This document shows positions 34,720 through 46,490 of a stretch of 64,000 nucleotides of DNA, one piece after another. Source of the stretch: Tenebrio molitor (lineage: Eukaryota > Arthropoda > Insecta > Coleoptera > Tenebrionidae). The stretch spans positions 17,794,001-17,858,000 of the forward strand of contig NC_091050.1 in assembly GCF_963966145.1 (NCBI RefSeq). The letters are read 5' to 3'. The stretch's first letter is position 1. Each line of letters opens with the position of its first letter. The position numbers were made by a program, and so were the translations under genes. A model generated the notes under the pieces. The model ran no database searches and was not told where the DNA came from. It saw only the letters and a program-made list of their open reading frames with translations.

Positions 34720-35864
34720 ATGGATACAAAGATAATTGATGTGATCTTCCGATTGGGAAATATCTTATCAATAACACCCAGATCTGTTAGATCTAAGAAG
34801 AAGCTCACTTATTTTCAGAGATTTTGGGGATCACTAATATTCATTTTATTACTCACTACTGTCAATTTTAATTTTTTTTACATCAAACTACATAACAGCA
34901 ACCCATCTGTCACTCAATATATTTTGTTAATGTTAATGGTGACGACATTCATCATGCACGACTTTCACATTTTAATAATTGTTAAATTGCACAAGCAGGC
35001 ACAATGGTTTCAGCTAGTAAAATATCTTGAAAATACCCAGTGTCACAAAGAGAACTTTAGATTATACTACTTGCAGTTTCTGACATCGCAATTGATAGCA
35101 ATTATTATGACATTAGTTGGACTCTGCCTTTATTTTACTTTAATGGGCGTAGTCAACATGATAGGTCTTTTATTTATTTGTATTGAAGTCTATTTTCAAT
35201 TTTTCTACCTAATATTGCGATGCATCATACTTGAAATGCTGTTATCCAGATACCAATATCAAAAGCTAGCGTTAATGAAAGCGAGACCAGAAAAGGTGCT
35301 AATTCAGTACTTTATTAAAGTATTGGTGGAAACCAAAAACAATTTGTTCATATTGAAAGAAGCAGCTGACCTTTTTAACGACATTTTTGGATGGACCACC
35401 CTCGTCAATATTTTCAGCAATTGCCTCAGAACTCTTATCCTTCTTGATATTTTCATCAGGAACGATGGTCCCTTTCACACGTCAACTAATACAGGAACTA
35501 CGTTCTGTACATTGTACCAAATAATGATGCTTCTTAAAGCTTGGGTATAAAACTCCACGCCTGTGTGAATATTTTACCAAGCACTTAATTCCAGGCCGGT
35601 ACTGCATCAAACGTGTTTTTATGTGACTCAATTTTGCAGAAACATGCACAAATTTTGCTTTTGGTGCGCAAATTGGAATGTACAAGTGAAGCTGGGACGT
35701 TCGAAAATGAAAAGCTGAAGTTGCTTATTGACAAAGTTGGACAACTTCGTCCAGAGTTTACAGCGGCGAGATTTTTTTCCCTTGACAAAAGCACATTGTT
35801 CAGCATTTTATACAGCATCGTTACGTTTTTGCTTGTAATAATTCAATATAAATTCAAGTTGTAA
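34720..35864 (+). CDS. Gustatory receptor A (7tm_7 family)
   Basis: This is an insect gustatory receptor, a seven-helix ligand-gated cation channel subunit of the plasma membrane with inverted topology. Exons are 34720-35544 and 35595-35864, joined in phase 0 by a 50-bp intron, giving 364 residues, in the normal range. MDTKIIDVIFRLG is chosen as the start because this Met is conserved in all paralogues here; an in-frame ATG at 34708 would add four residues. Hydrophobic segments lie near 36-56, 69-92, 121-141, 144-170 and 228-250. The short second exon holds the last helix and ends TFLLVIIQYKF, a variant of the TYhhhhhQF gustatory-receptor signature. It is the first gene of a same-strand array with closely related copies at 37648, 42179, 47269 and 51593. 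The tastant cannot be inferred. Confidence 0.9.
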
Positions 35865-36179
35865 TTTGAAGTATAGATTTGTGGTTCGAAAAAAAAATGA
35901 AAGATAAAGATTTACATAGCCGATGACAACATAAAACTGATTCTTTTTATATTCTACAATCTTCAAAAAGATTTCGACTATGGAATACATGATAGAGCAA
36001 AACACGTTTCAGCGGAAACTACTATTCCAAAGGAGTTTTAGAAGATGGACATATTTAAGCTTCCACAAATATACTAAGAGGGCATAGAAAATACCGGTGT
36101 ATATACAATATTAATTTTTTATTTGCATATGTTGCTCTGAATGTTTGTAATAAATAGTAGATTACTCGTATATCATTAA

Positions 36180-36275
36180 GCGTAGAAGTGAGTCTTTTTG
36201 TGCTAAGCCCAGAATTTGAAGACCGAGACGAAGTCGAGGTCGGCAACTGGTAAAGCACAAAAAGACCTTCTACTC
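36180..36275. repeat. Palindrome, locus 4
   Basis: The arms GTAGAAGTGAGTCTTTTTGT and the inverted ACAAAAAGACCTTCTAC surround the apex GACCGAGACGAAGTCGAGGT, closing on GAA. The left outer flank is AATAGTAGATTACTCG. Confidence 0.8.
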
Positions 36276-36316
36276 GGACATGAAACTCACTTATTTATTT
36301 TTGTTTTTTGCAGTTT

Positions 36317-36577
36317 TCAAATTTTAAGGCACCAGTAATTTCTACTTCTCTTGTTATTGGTACTTGAAGTTTCAAGTAAAGCAAAGTCTACAATGTTATC
36401 TAAATTATCTCGTGTACTTGCTGTAAATTGCCAGGTAAAACTTTCCCAAAATGGTGAATGATCGTGATTTGCAATTTTATTATCCTGAAATTTAACTAAG
36501 ATAGCAGAGCCCAAATCTTCGATATCTCTCATTGTCAAATTGGTGAATTCATCGCACCACAAACGCCGGTCAGACAT
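36317..36577 (-). other. Unidentified open frame of 86 codons
   Basis: The peptide begins MSDRRLWCDEFTNLTMRDIE and has balanced, coding-like composition, unlike most frames in the AT-rich spacer. No family is recognised. It may be a fragment of a transposon gene. Confidence 0.25.
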
Positions 36578-37489
36578 AACTTACAATAATAATAATTTAT
36601 AATTCTTCCTCTAGGGAACTCAGAAATGTTACCTTTGTAGCAAGATACTTTTTATCATGAGCATTATGTAGCAATCATACACTTTTCGTGACTTTGGTGG
36701 GACTAGATCCTATATAGTTTGCCGCGAGCTGAGTCAATTGTTCTGTTATTCTCGAGGCACGGAATGCATTTTCAACGGCATCAGTTATTCGCCAAATATA
36801 ACAAAAATTATCAAAACGTGAATAGCAAACGATCACAACTTACAGCTGTTTACTTTTTAACACTGAACAGTCATCTTGCGTTATTTTTTAATTTTGACAT
36901 CATGACATCTGATGTCATATCCACGCCGTGGACACGCCCACAACGGGTCCACAACACAACGGGCGGCTTGTGATTGGCTATAGGGGAAGCGATTAAATAT
37001 TCGGTAATAATTTCGTTATTTCGCTTTTTTAGAGGCATTTCCTTAATAGGGATAATTTAATTATTACATATTTCGTGTAACTGATAAATAAATCGTGACA
37101 AATACTTCAAATGACCTTACATTTGACTCGGTCGAGCCCTGCCTATGGCACACTTCAACTCCTAGGACTTGAATTACTTCTACTCCGCTCAGAAAAAAAA
37201 TACACTTTAACCGTCTCTATGGAGATACACAAAAGTGCGATTTTCGACCGCCTGAAGATAAATACCCTTGTAAATCGACGTCAAGAGTTCTGTATTTATT
37301 TCAAATTTTATTAATAACTGCAGTCAAAACCACTTGAAGACACTCACAAATAAAATAAACATACATAAGCGTAATTGTAATTTTTTATTATCCAGCAGAC
37401 AAAAGTACACAGAAATAAAGTAAAAATAAACAAAAATACTAATGAATACCACTATTATTTCTACTCATTAAATCATATAGCACTATATC
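36578..37489. other. No gene recognised
   Basis: AT-rich spacer. A short direct-repeat patch (TGACATCATGACATCTGATG) is near 36895, followed by GGACACGCCC-type GC patches. Confidence 0.4.
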
Positions 37490-37530
37490 CAGGTAATGTT
37501 GTTTTATTGCCGATTTAAAACACAAAATAA
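37490..37530 (+). promoter_or_regulatory. Conserved upstream block of receptor B
   Basis: GGTAATGTTGTTTTATTGCC and GATTTAAAACACAAAATAAA align with the blocks upstream of receptors A, C and D, about 120 bp before the start codon. Confidence 0.45.
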
Positions 37531-37647
37531 AATCCCCAAATCAATAAGTTTCATTTCAGGCACATACCACGCTTGACTCGATTTCCTTTATTACCCTATA
37601 GAACAATGACAAAACAAGAATAAAATGAACGTTTTAAGTCCGTAAAA

Positions 37648-38801
37648 ATGGATACAAAGATAATTGATATGATTTTTCGATTTGGACATATTTTATCGAT
37701 AACTCCTCAGTCTGTTAAGTTAAATAGAAAAGTCACTTACTTTCAGAAATTTTTTGGATTACTCATATACGTATTAATTACGACAAGTTTTAATTTTTAT
37801 TTTTTTGCCATAAAACAAATTAATACTAACCCATCTGATACTCAACGTATTTTGACTATATTAATGATGATCATATTTGCAATGTACGACTTTAACATTT
37901 TGATAATTGTTAAATTCCACAAGCAGTCCCAGTGGTTCCATTTAATGAGATCTCTTGGCGATACACAGTGTCACAAGAACAAATTCAGACGATATTACTT
38001 GCAGTTTGTGACATCGCAGTTGATAGAAATTATTCTTATATTGGCTGGAGTTGGTTTTCATTTAATTTTTTTGAACGTAGTTAACATGCTAGGTGCTTTG
38101 CTTATTTGTATTGAAGTGTATTTGCAATTTTTTTACCTGGTTGTACGATGCATCATACTTGAAATGTTGTTGTCCAGATACCAATATCAGAAGGAAGTGT
38201 TGCTGAAAGCGAAACAAAAAAAAGTGCTCATGCAATACTTTCATAAAGTATTAGTGGAATCCAAAAAGAATTTGTACGTCTTGAAAGAAGCGGCAGACGT
38301 CTTTAACGATATTTTCGGATGGACTACCCTCCTAAATATTTTCTCTACTTTCCTCAGAACTCTAATTCTTCTTGATGGTATCATCAGAAACGGTGGTCTT
38401 TTTACTGCCTTTCATTTTTCAAATAATACAGGAACTATGTTTGGTATATTGTACGAAATAATTATTCTTGTTCAAACTTGGGTATAAAACTTAAGTCTTT
38501 TATAAATATTTTACCTAATACTTAATTCCAGGCTGGTACTGCAATACACATCTTTTTATGCGACTCTATCTTGGAGAAGCATGCACAAATTTTGGTTTTG
38601 TTACGCAAATTGGAAAGTACAAGTGAAGTTGGGACGTTTGCAAATGAAAAGCTGAAGTTACTCATAGACAAAGTTGGACAACTTCGTCCAGAAATTACAG
38701 CTGCGAGATTTTTTTCCCTTGACAAAAGCACATTGTTCAGCATTTTATACAGTATTATTACGTTTTTGCTTGTAATAATTCAATATAAATCCAAGTTTTA
38801 A
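37648..38801 (+). CDS. Gustatory receptor B (7tm_7 family)
   Basis: Exons are 37648-38481 and 38532-38801, with a 50-bp intron in phase 0 at the same place as in the paralogues, giving 367 residues. It starts MDTKIIDMIFRFGHIL. Conserved family pieces are NDIFGWTTLLNIF before the sixth helix and FFSLDKSTLFSILYS leading into the final helix, with TFLLVIIQYK at the C-terminus. Relative to receptor A it has a three-residue insertion near the end of exon 1 (GLFTAFHFSNNTG). No disabling change is seen. Its high similarity to receptors A and C indicates recent tandem duplication. Ligand unknown. Confidence 0.9.
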
Positions 38802-39246
38802 TTTAAAATAAAAATAAATTACTGATTTAAAATTTCTTTTCTACAAACACTAGTAAAAAGTCAATTTTTAACACGGCGTACATGAATTAAAAATTAGATT
38901 TTTTAAAATTTCAACTTTTTTTAACTGCTTGGTTTTAATCCATGAATGAACGATATACCTACGTATTCTACAGAGAAGTAATTTATCAAAATGAAAATTG
39001 AAATATCGATTAGAACAATTAGTAACATTAAACCCACCTTTCTTTAGTCCACTAGTAATTTCAGGATCTTCATCTGAATCACTCATTTTGACTTTTATTG
39101 AGACTGACATAAAACTGACAAATTAATTTTACAACAATAAACATATAATGTTTCCGTAGTTACCACAACCGGCCACCGCACTTGACCAAAATGGAAGCAC
39201 AAATTACAGTTAAAATAGGTTTTGATTTATGAAATTTTAAAAATTT

Positions 39247-39376
39247 TTATAGACAACTCGTGTTAGCGTGTTTTTTTTTTCATGCGTGTGGATTATTTAA
39301 CTCGTCTACGACTCGTTTAATAAACTTCCACACTTATGAAAAAAAGTTGCACTTCTAACACTCGTTGTCTAAATAA
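39247..39376. repeat. Palindrome, locus 5
   Basis: The arms AGACAACTCGTGTTAG and, further in, CATGCGTGTGGA are matched inverted. The apex AACTCGTCTACGACTCGTT closes on TAC. The right end runs into GTCTAAATAACTATT. Confidence 0.85.
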
Positions 39377-39690
39377 CTATTTTTCCACTAGTGTTAAAAG
39401 TAATGACAAGTTGTTGTTACAATGACGTTTTGACAGAGCAGCACAGAAAGACCCATGAATACCAGAATAATAAGCTCTGGCTACCTACAATCGAGGGACG
39501 GTGTTGAAAACAGGCAACACTCCATGACTCAATGCTCTTCTGCGTCCTGCTTTCAATTATATTTTTAACTTAACCTCATTTTTTAAGTGCTTCTAATGGT
39601 GTTTATACTGTTTGTAGAAAAAATGGTGTATGATATTCTTGTTAAAAGTGATTATGTACTTACTTTTAACACTTATATCATAATAGTAAT
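39377..39690. repeat. Dispersed repeat, copy 1
   Basis: About 310 bp are strongly similar to 50197-50460 (for example CACTAGTGTTAAAAGTAATG, CGACGGTGTTGAAAA-like and TTCTGCGTCCTGCTTTCAAT). It lies between two palindromes here, as its relative does at 50 kb. Confidence 0.85.
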
Positions 39691-39815
39691 TTATTATACG
39701 AGTTTTATAAGACACCATTTTGTCACACGCGTTTTTTAGAGCACGAGGAGCGCAGCGACGAGTGCTATAAAGCAAACAAGTGCGACAAAATGGCTTATAA
39801 AACGAGTATAATACA
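39691..39815. repeat. Palindrome, locus 6
   Basis: The arms TTATACGAGTTTTATAAG and ACCATTTTGTC are matched inverted. The apex is GAGGAGCGCAGCGACGAGT. The outer ends are AATAGTAATTTATTA and AATACAATATT. Confidence 0.85.
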
Positions 39816-41606
39816 ATATTTTTTCTATTTTGCCCCTTAAATTTAAAAAAAGTTCAAAACATAATGCTAGGAAAATTATATTTGGCAAATATAAGGGTAA
39901 TAGACGAACAATTGTAAGTTTTGAATTTAAAGTGTCATGAAGTGCAGCGATCACGTAGCAACAACTCACTATCAGTCACTGCCAACATTAAAAATTGAAG
40001 TAAATATTCCTGAAACACGTATCGAAAAGACTTCCTTTTCGAAACCCGTTTGAGTGTTATACTAACTGTTTTACATGTGCAAAATAGAAAAATAACTATT
40101 ATCCCACCGAGAGCAGCACAAATTTTTTTTTCGCATACTAGTATACAGTTATTTATTTCCAAAAAGAAATGTCCCAAGAGTTTTAGGAAATGAAAATTTT
40201 TGACTTTCGACAAATATGGCTATTTTAATTTTTTATTGGTATATGTTGCTATGAATGTTACTGCAAACTGATAAAACCCATGTTCTTGTTTAATCGAAGG
40301 TGAAATAACAAGACTTAGCGCCAGTTTACAGAAGCGACATTAATCATAATTAAATGCGAGCTTAACTGAACACGTGAACAGATTGAAACAATCGAAGTTT
40401 CGGATTCGTAGGTTAATCCCACATTAAAATTTAATTCGAATTAAATATTTAATTCTCTTTCTATAAACTGGCCCCTAATTTTTTTATCGGATACATTTTT
40501 CAATTTTACGAAAACTTTTTGCTTTGACAATTTTATGAGTTGAATTTGGCTATTTTTATTCTGGTTAGGCTCGAGAGCTTTAGCGCGAGGGTTTAACTTT
40601 TGAATACAAATGCCCAATTTATCAACGAGTAAAATTGTCTAAAGCAAAAATGTTTAAGTGAAAATTGGGAAATTTATTAGATATTAAAAATTAGGTCGTG
40701 TTATTTTTGGCAAGATTAATTCCAGAATACAAACTTTAACGTTAGGTAATTATTTATTTATGATACAGTTATTAAAAACACAATTACATATTATAAACAA
40801 TTTTAGAATCTGACAGGAGTAGCATGCAATTTTAATCACTTTTGACAGATAACAGAGTAGTAAGACGTTTTAATCGCGATAAACATTTTTGTTTGGATGA
40901 AAGCAAGCTCTCTGAATGGCTGAACATGCGTGTTTGATGTATTATACGTGGGAATTAATCATACATAACGTAGTTTTCTTTTGATTTGGTCATAAAACAA
41001 AATCATGCTATGCCAGATCGGGACTACAAATTCCGTATTCCACTTCACTTCTTCAAAATACCTTGTTGCACAGTACGAAATGAAAAGCCGTTATGTTGCA
41101 AAATTATTTCATTTTAAGAAGCAGTAAAGTACAGTAGTTATTAAAACAACAGTTGCAGTTGGTCTAGATTTTGACAAAAAAAATCTTTTATCAATGAAGT
41201 AGGTACCTTCTAAAAGGTATTTTTTAAAATTAAATGTTGAATTCGTAGGTATAGTATTTTTTTAAAATTCTTCATTTAGCCTTATTTTGAGTGAGCTGCT
41301 GAAATATTTTCTTCTAAACACATTACAACTGTCTGTCTGTAACAGAGTTGTCATTACGTACCTAATCATTTGGTAAGTGTAACTGAAGAACCAGCAGCAC
41401 TTGGTAGAATTGTCAAAGAAATCAAATGCCTGATTTTCTGAACCTTGTTAATAGGTACTCCTACAATTTGCAAAACGGATTATGTAAACTAATCTATATT
41501 GATAATTTTGCAGTCAAAATTGCTTTATCTTACGCATAGTTCATAAACATCAATATCAAATAATAAATAAATACCTCAATACGTTATAGCAATGAAATAG
41601 TATATT
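39816..41606. other. No gene recognised
   Basis: This long AT-rich spacer between receptors B and C was searched on both strands. Only short hydrophobic frames without family resemblance were found. Confidence 0.45.
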
Positions 41607-42026
41607 ATATACCAAGGTAGAGAAGTTCATGATTATAGCCAGAGCGCCAAGATTAGAGCCCGAGGCGCGCCGAGGGTTGTAAGGCGCGAAGGCTATAAGG
41701 GACTTCTCCACCGTGGTTTATATACTATTTTTTTCACTACTAGTTTCGTTAAAACCCTTTCTGATAATAATTATTAATCAAATTATTTTGTCGGATGCGA
41801 AGGGTCCGAGTTGTCACTTCTTGACAGTTGGTATGAAAATCGTCTACGTTAACCTATGAAATAGACGACAATCTTTCGTTGCTAGGTGACGGTTGTTCCA
41901 TTATTCACCACTGGTTAATAATGAAAAATTATTCACCTGTCACTGGGCAAAGGTAGAAAAACGAAACTTCTCAGTGTTCTATGACAACCGATAACGCTAG
42001 ACTTTATTACTAGTAGTGAAAAAACT
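41607..42026. mobile_element. Miniature element plus foldback inserted in the promoter of receptor C
   Basis: A palindrome at 41607-41725 (arms TATACCAAGGTAGAGAAG / CTTCTCCACCGTGGTTTATA, apex around GAGGCGCGCCGAGGG) is joined to a segment of about 300 bp bounded by TTTTTTCACTACTAG and CTAGTAGTGAAAAAA. An inverted relative of the whole unit lies at 46062-46490. It separates the two conserved halves of the receptor upstream region. Confidence 0.85.
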
Positions 42027-42040
42027 TATTTTATTATTTC

Positions 42041-42080
42041 CGAGTAATGTTATCTTGTTATGGATCTAAAAGATAATACA
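42041..42080 (+). promoter_or_regulatory. Conserved upstream block of receptor C
   Basis: GAGTAATGTTATCTTGTTAT and GGATCTAAAAGATAATAC lie about 100-130 bp before the start codon. TTATTCGATTTCTTGTTACT follows nearer the gene. Confidence 0.5.
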
Positions 42081-42178
42081 TTCATTTCCGACATAATATC
42101 GCTCTTTATTCGATTTCTTGTTACTACACCAGAACAACGTCAAAACATGATTACACTGAAGGTTTTAAGTCTGTAAAA

Positions 42179-43323
42179 ATGGATACGAAAATAATTGAAG
42201 TGATTTTTCGATTTGGACATATTTTATGGATAACTCCCCAATCTGTTAAGAAAAACAGAAAATTCACTTTTATTCAGAAATTTTGTGGATTACTCATATA
42301 TATACTACTAATGTCAATAAGTTATTTTTATTTTTTTGGCATTAAACTAGTTAGTACTAACCCATGTATCACTCTACGTATTTTGATTACATTAATATTG
42401 ATCACATTTGCCATGCACGACTTTTACATTTTGATAATTGTTAAATTTCACAAGCAGTTTCAGTGGTTCCAGTTGATGAAATATCTTCAAAATACGCAAT
42501 GTCACAAAAATAAATTTAGACGATATTATTTGCAGTTGGTGATAACGCATGCGATAGAAGTGGTTCTTACATTAGTTGCGGCCTGTATTTATTTAATTTT
42601 TTTGGACGTAGTTGATGTGATGGGTGTTTTAGTTATTTGTACTGAAATGCATTTGCAATTCTTCTACCTAGTTTTGCGGTGCATCATACTTGAAATGTTG
42701 TTGTCCAGGTACCAATATCAGAAGCTAATGTTGACGAAAGTAAAACAAGAAAAAGTGTTAATTCAGTACTTTCTTAAAGTGTTAGTGAAAACCCAAAACA
42801 ACTTGTTCATCTTGAAAGAAGCGGTTGATGTCTTTAACGACATTTTTGGATGGACTACACTCATGAGTATTTTCACCACCTCCCTCAGAACTCTAGTTCT
42901 TCTTGATGGTTTCATCAGAAACGATGGTCCTTTTAAGCTTTCAAATAATACAGGAACTATGATCACTATATTCTACCAAATAATTATTCTTCTTAAAACT
43001 TGGGTATAGAGCTTAAGTCTGTTATAGATATTTTACCTAGCACATAATTTTAGGTTGGTACTCTGGCCGATGTGTTTTTATGTGACTCAATCTTAGAAAA
43101 GCATGCACAAATTTTGGTTTTAGTGCGCAATTTGGAAAGTACAAGTGAAACTGGGACGTTTGCAAATGAAAAGCTGAAGTTGCTTATTGACAAAGTTGGA
43201 CAATTTCGTCCAGAATTTACAGCCGCGAGATTTTTTTCCCTTAACAAGAGCACGTTGTTTGGCATTTTGTACAACCTCGTTACGTTTTTTCTTGTAATAA
43301 TTCAATATAAGTTCAAATTGTAA
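42179..43323 (+). CDS. Gustatory receptor C (7tm_7 family)
   Basis: Exons are 42179-43003 and 43054-43323, with a 50-bp phase-0 intron, giving 364 residues. It starts MDTKIIEVIFRFGHILW. The protein keeps the family landmarks NDIFGWTTLMSIF in the loop before helix 6 and, in exon 2, FFSLNKSTLFGILYN, then TFFLVIIQYKFKL at the C-terminus, a variant of the gustatory-receptor TYhhhhhQF motif. It is intact. Its upstream region has been split by the composite repeat at 41607-42026, which may affect its expression, although the promoter-proximal block is retained. Ligand unknown. Confidence 0.9.
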
Positions 43324-43413
43324 TTTAAATATAAATTAGTGTCCCAAAAAAATGTAAAACAACTGGAAATGAAGTTTTATGTAACTGACGGCAGCATATA
43401 AATGATTTTTTAT

Positions 43414-44568
43414 ACGGGGTGATCAACAATGACTGCGTCTGTTGACAATGAAACAATTGAAAAATATTGATGATTTTTGTCTCGTGATTGGCACTGACCG
43501 GATGTTTTAACTTGATACGACATTAAAAGAAACTTATTTTATGTCTTCCGGGAACATGCCCTGAATTTGGTTGAATGCGTAGAGGGATATGGAGGCAGCG
43601 GCACGTCGCGAGACCTGTGCGGCGACCTTTTATGATGCCTTTTAAAATGACCGCCAGTACTTCGTGAAATTTCGTGACGAAGGTCGTTGGGCATCAAATG
43701 CTTCATAGGCGTCGGTGTTCCGTCATTTTACTGGGATTTGGTTTTTTACGTGTGAACCAGTTGGTGAATTCTCTTTGTATTTTTTCAGTTGTATAACTCT
43801 GATCTGTTTTTATTTTGAACTAAATACAGGGCAAGTCACATAAGGTTTATTTCTGAATTTATTTTGTACGCAACCAAGAATACTAATTACGCTGACCACT
43901 TGATACCATTTATAATGTGATTTTATTTAGTAATCCACGTAGGTATGTAATTTGGCTAAAAATGTCAAAATGACAGTTGATGAATTTAATTTTTGATGTC
44001 ATTAATCAGAACAGGAAAACGTCATTGTGACATTTTTAGCCAAATTACATACCTACGTTGATTACTAAATTAAATCACATTATAAATGATATCAAGTAGT
44101 CAGCGTCATTAGTATTCTTGGTTGCGTACAAAATAAATTCTGAAATAAACCTTATGTGACTTGCCTTGTATTTACGGTCGTCTTCCTACAATTCCTACAA
44201 AAATTGTTCCCAGAAAAAAAGTTAAAGGGACGCCACTGGAAAGGTGAGTTATCTACGTTAACTTCGGTTTCGCTCGGCTCATCTGGAGACCTTTTATTAG
44301 GTCTACAGAAAAGAGCGGTCGTAAACACTTTTTTTAACAGTGCTCCCTCCATATCCTTCTACGGTTGAATGCAACCGTTATTGACATCATAAATTCCGGT
44401 ACGAAAATACGCCATCCCAATAAAAATAAACCTTTGATGGTAAATTTCAAATTTGTCTGTCAACACTGTCAAAGTTGACAGCCGGAAATACGTTTAGATT
44501 ACAGTGGTACCAAAATCATTCCAATTTACATCGTTACCACCAGTTTCAGTCATTATTGATCATGGTGC
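43414..44568. mobile_element. Inverted-repeat element, family E, copy 1, carrying a nested element
   Basis: The left end ACGGGGTGATCAACAATGAC and right end TCAGTCATTATTGATCATGG correspond to the two ends of the short copy at 56484-56730. The interior includes a GC-richer stretch (43560-43720) of unknown nature and a complete second element at 43825-44170. Confidence 0.7.
43825..44170. repeat. Nested element with about 150-bp inverted arms
   Basis: The outer ends are TACAGGGCAAGTCACATAAG and its reverse complement. Nearly the whole element is self-complementary (for example TAGGTATGTAATTTGGCTAA near the centre). High arm identity suggests recent insertion. Confidence 0.92.
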
Positions 44569-45217
44569 ATATGCAATTATAGCTAAGTACTACTTATCAT
44601 GGAAAATGCAACACCCAGAAATAGCATATTTTGATGAAACTTTGTACAATAATTGGGCCATAACTAAGATAAAAAGTTGAAATTTTCAGTAACATTGGTC
44701 ATCAAACCAGACACGACAACACCGTAACACAGTGGCCACATTTCGTCCCACACGATGAGCGATTGCCCTATAGGAAAGACTTGCTTCTCGCATTCCTATA
44801 ATGCGGCCTCTTTCAAATTGAGTTACGTGCTGCTAATGAGCTCATCTTCGTAGTAGAGGCATAGTATAGCCTAAACTGAAGTTATTGATGATAACTGATC
44901 GTCAAGAATAAAAAGGAATACATGTTCGGGTAAGAATAATCTAAAAGATACGGGTACTTTCTTCAGGTATTTCTTTCAAATTATTATCATTTTAGTTAGT
45001 CTCAAAACTATTTCATATTTACGTCACTTTGACATTTAATAGCGATAGGAAATAGTTTTGAGAAATAGTGAAATACAATTGACAAAAAAGGAAAACCAAA
45101 AGAAAAACACTGTAACGTTTCAAAGCAGTTTTCGAAGGTGAATATTTTTAAGTTTCCACAAATGTACTGAAAAGACTGTACTGAAAAAATCGGTAAGTAT
45201 AATACATATATTATACA
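44569..45217. other. No gene recognised
   Basis: AT-rich spacer. An ATAGTTTTGAGA inverted pair lies near 45000-45065. Confidence 0.35.
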
Positions 45218-45790
45218 GTGAGTTTTTTTTAAGACTGGCCATAGGGTTTTACATGCTAATTTTTCAACCCCCTGTTAACTTTTGTTCCGAAGAAAATATT
45301 CAAACCATTTTTGGAACAAAGTTGGAAGATTTTTTAAACTATCGGATAGATTACACTTCTGTTCACGGAAAAAGCATACAAGTCTTGAGAGAGATTTTTG
45401 CGATTTTTTGGTTGTGTAAATTTACTTCATGTTTGTTTCCATGTTTACCCATAATAAGTTATCAGGTAAGAATTTACAAACGACTTTTGATTATACCAGA
45501 CTTAAAAGAACGAACAATAAACATTGAAAATAAAGAATAATACCTATAATGTTGATAACAGTAACATTAGAGGGGCCATGAAGTAGGTACACTTTTACTG
45601 ACTGAAATCGAATTATTTCAATTACCTGCCACTGACATTGACAGTGACATCAGGTAATGGTAAATCTGATTTACACAAGCAAAATGATGCTTTTTCACTG
45701 AACAGAAGTGTACAATTGAATATCCCAAACTGTCGAAAACGTTGTGAAAAAATATTTTTTCTTCAAACGTCCGTAAAATATGACATTGCA
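45218..45790. mobile_element. Diverged arm of the long inverted-repeat element, split by an insertion
   Basis: Segments 45218-45353 and 45710-45790 align with the arm at 23088-23260 (TTGGAACAAAGTTG, AAACTATCGGATAGATTAC, then AAACTGTCGAAAACGTTGTG). They are separated by another element at 45354-45709. Confidence 0.8.
45354..45709. repeat. Nested miniature element
   Basis: The inverted ends are ACTTCTGTTCACGGAAAAAG and TTTTTCACTGAACAGAAGT, flanked by TAC on both sides. The uninterrupted target is seen in the 23-kb relative. An internal palindrome around CACTGACATTGACAGTG is at about 45625. Confidence 0.85.
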
Positions 45791-45850
45791 CTGCTGCATT
45801 GATAATGCTAAAGTGTCACTTCATTGTCATGACATCTAACGAACTGACCA

Positions 45851-45939
45851 GCGTCCGTGAAGTTATTATCTCCCCTGAGGAGCGTCCGTGAAGTTATTAT
45901 CTCCGCTGAGGGCGTCCGTGAAGTTATCTCCGCTGACGA
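45851..45939. repeat. Three-unit tandem repeat of about 30 bp
   Basis: The units start GCGTCCGTGAAGTTAT and end CTCCGCTGAG, with lengths of about 31, 30 and 28 bp. Confidence 0.85.
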
Positions 45940-46061
45940 GCGGCTGTAAAGTAAACTAGCTAAATTATGTGAAATTCCTACCTGGTTTCTTAACATGTCT
46001 TAAATAATTTGTTATGAAGGTTTGAAAAAAAAAATAGTATATGTTATTCGGAGCAAAAATG

Positions 46062-46490
46062 GTTTTTTCCACTACCAGTCTCAGAAGGGTTCATTATTTA
46101 CTCTCGAACCGACCCCAGAAGTAGAATTTCTCTCCTAAGGTTAATAATAATTTTCATTATTAACCTAGGTGAATAATGAACAGCCGTCACCTAGCAACGA
46201 AAGATTTTCGTTGATTTCATTGGTTAAAGTAGACAGACGATTTTCAATTTCCATGGCAACCGTTGAAAAATGAGAACTCAGATCGTCGCATCGGACAAAA
46301 TAATTGTATTCATAATTATTATCCGAAAGGGTTTTAACGTATCTAGTAGTGGAAAAAATAGTATATAAACCACGGTGAAGAAGTCCCTTATAGCCTTCGC
46401 GCCTGAGAACCCTCGGCACGTCTCGGGCTCTAATCTTGGCGCTCTGGCTATAATCATGAACTTCTTCACCTTGGTATATAATATACTATT
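46062..46490. mobile_element. Inverted relative of the composite repeat at 41607-42026
   Basis: The segment 46062-46360 is bounded by TTTTTTCCACTACCAG and CTAGTAGTGGAAAAA. The palindrome 46362-46490 has TATATAAACCACGGTGAAGA and TCTTCACCTTGGTATATAAT arms. The whole unit is in opposite orientation to the 41.6-kb copy. Confidence 0.85.

Noticed and set aside
36719..37314. Short plus-strand frames between receptors A and B
   Set aside because: No family resemblance, unremarkable lengths and AT-rich composition.
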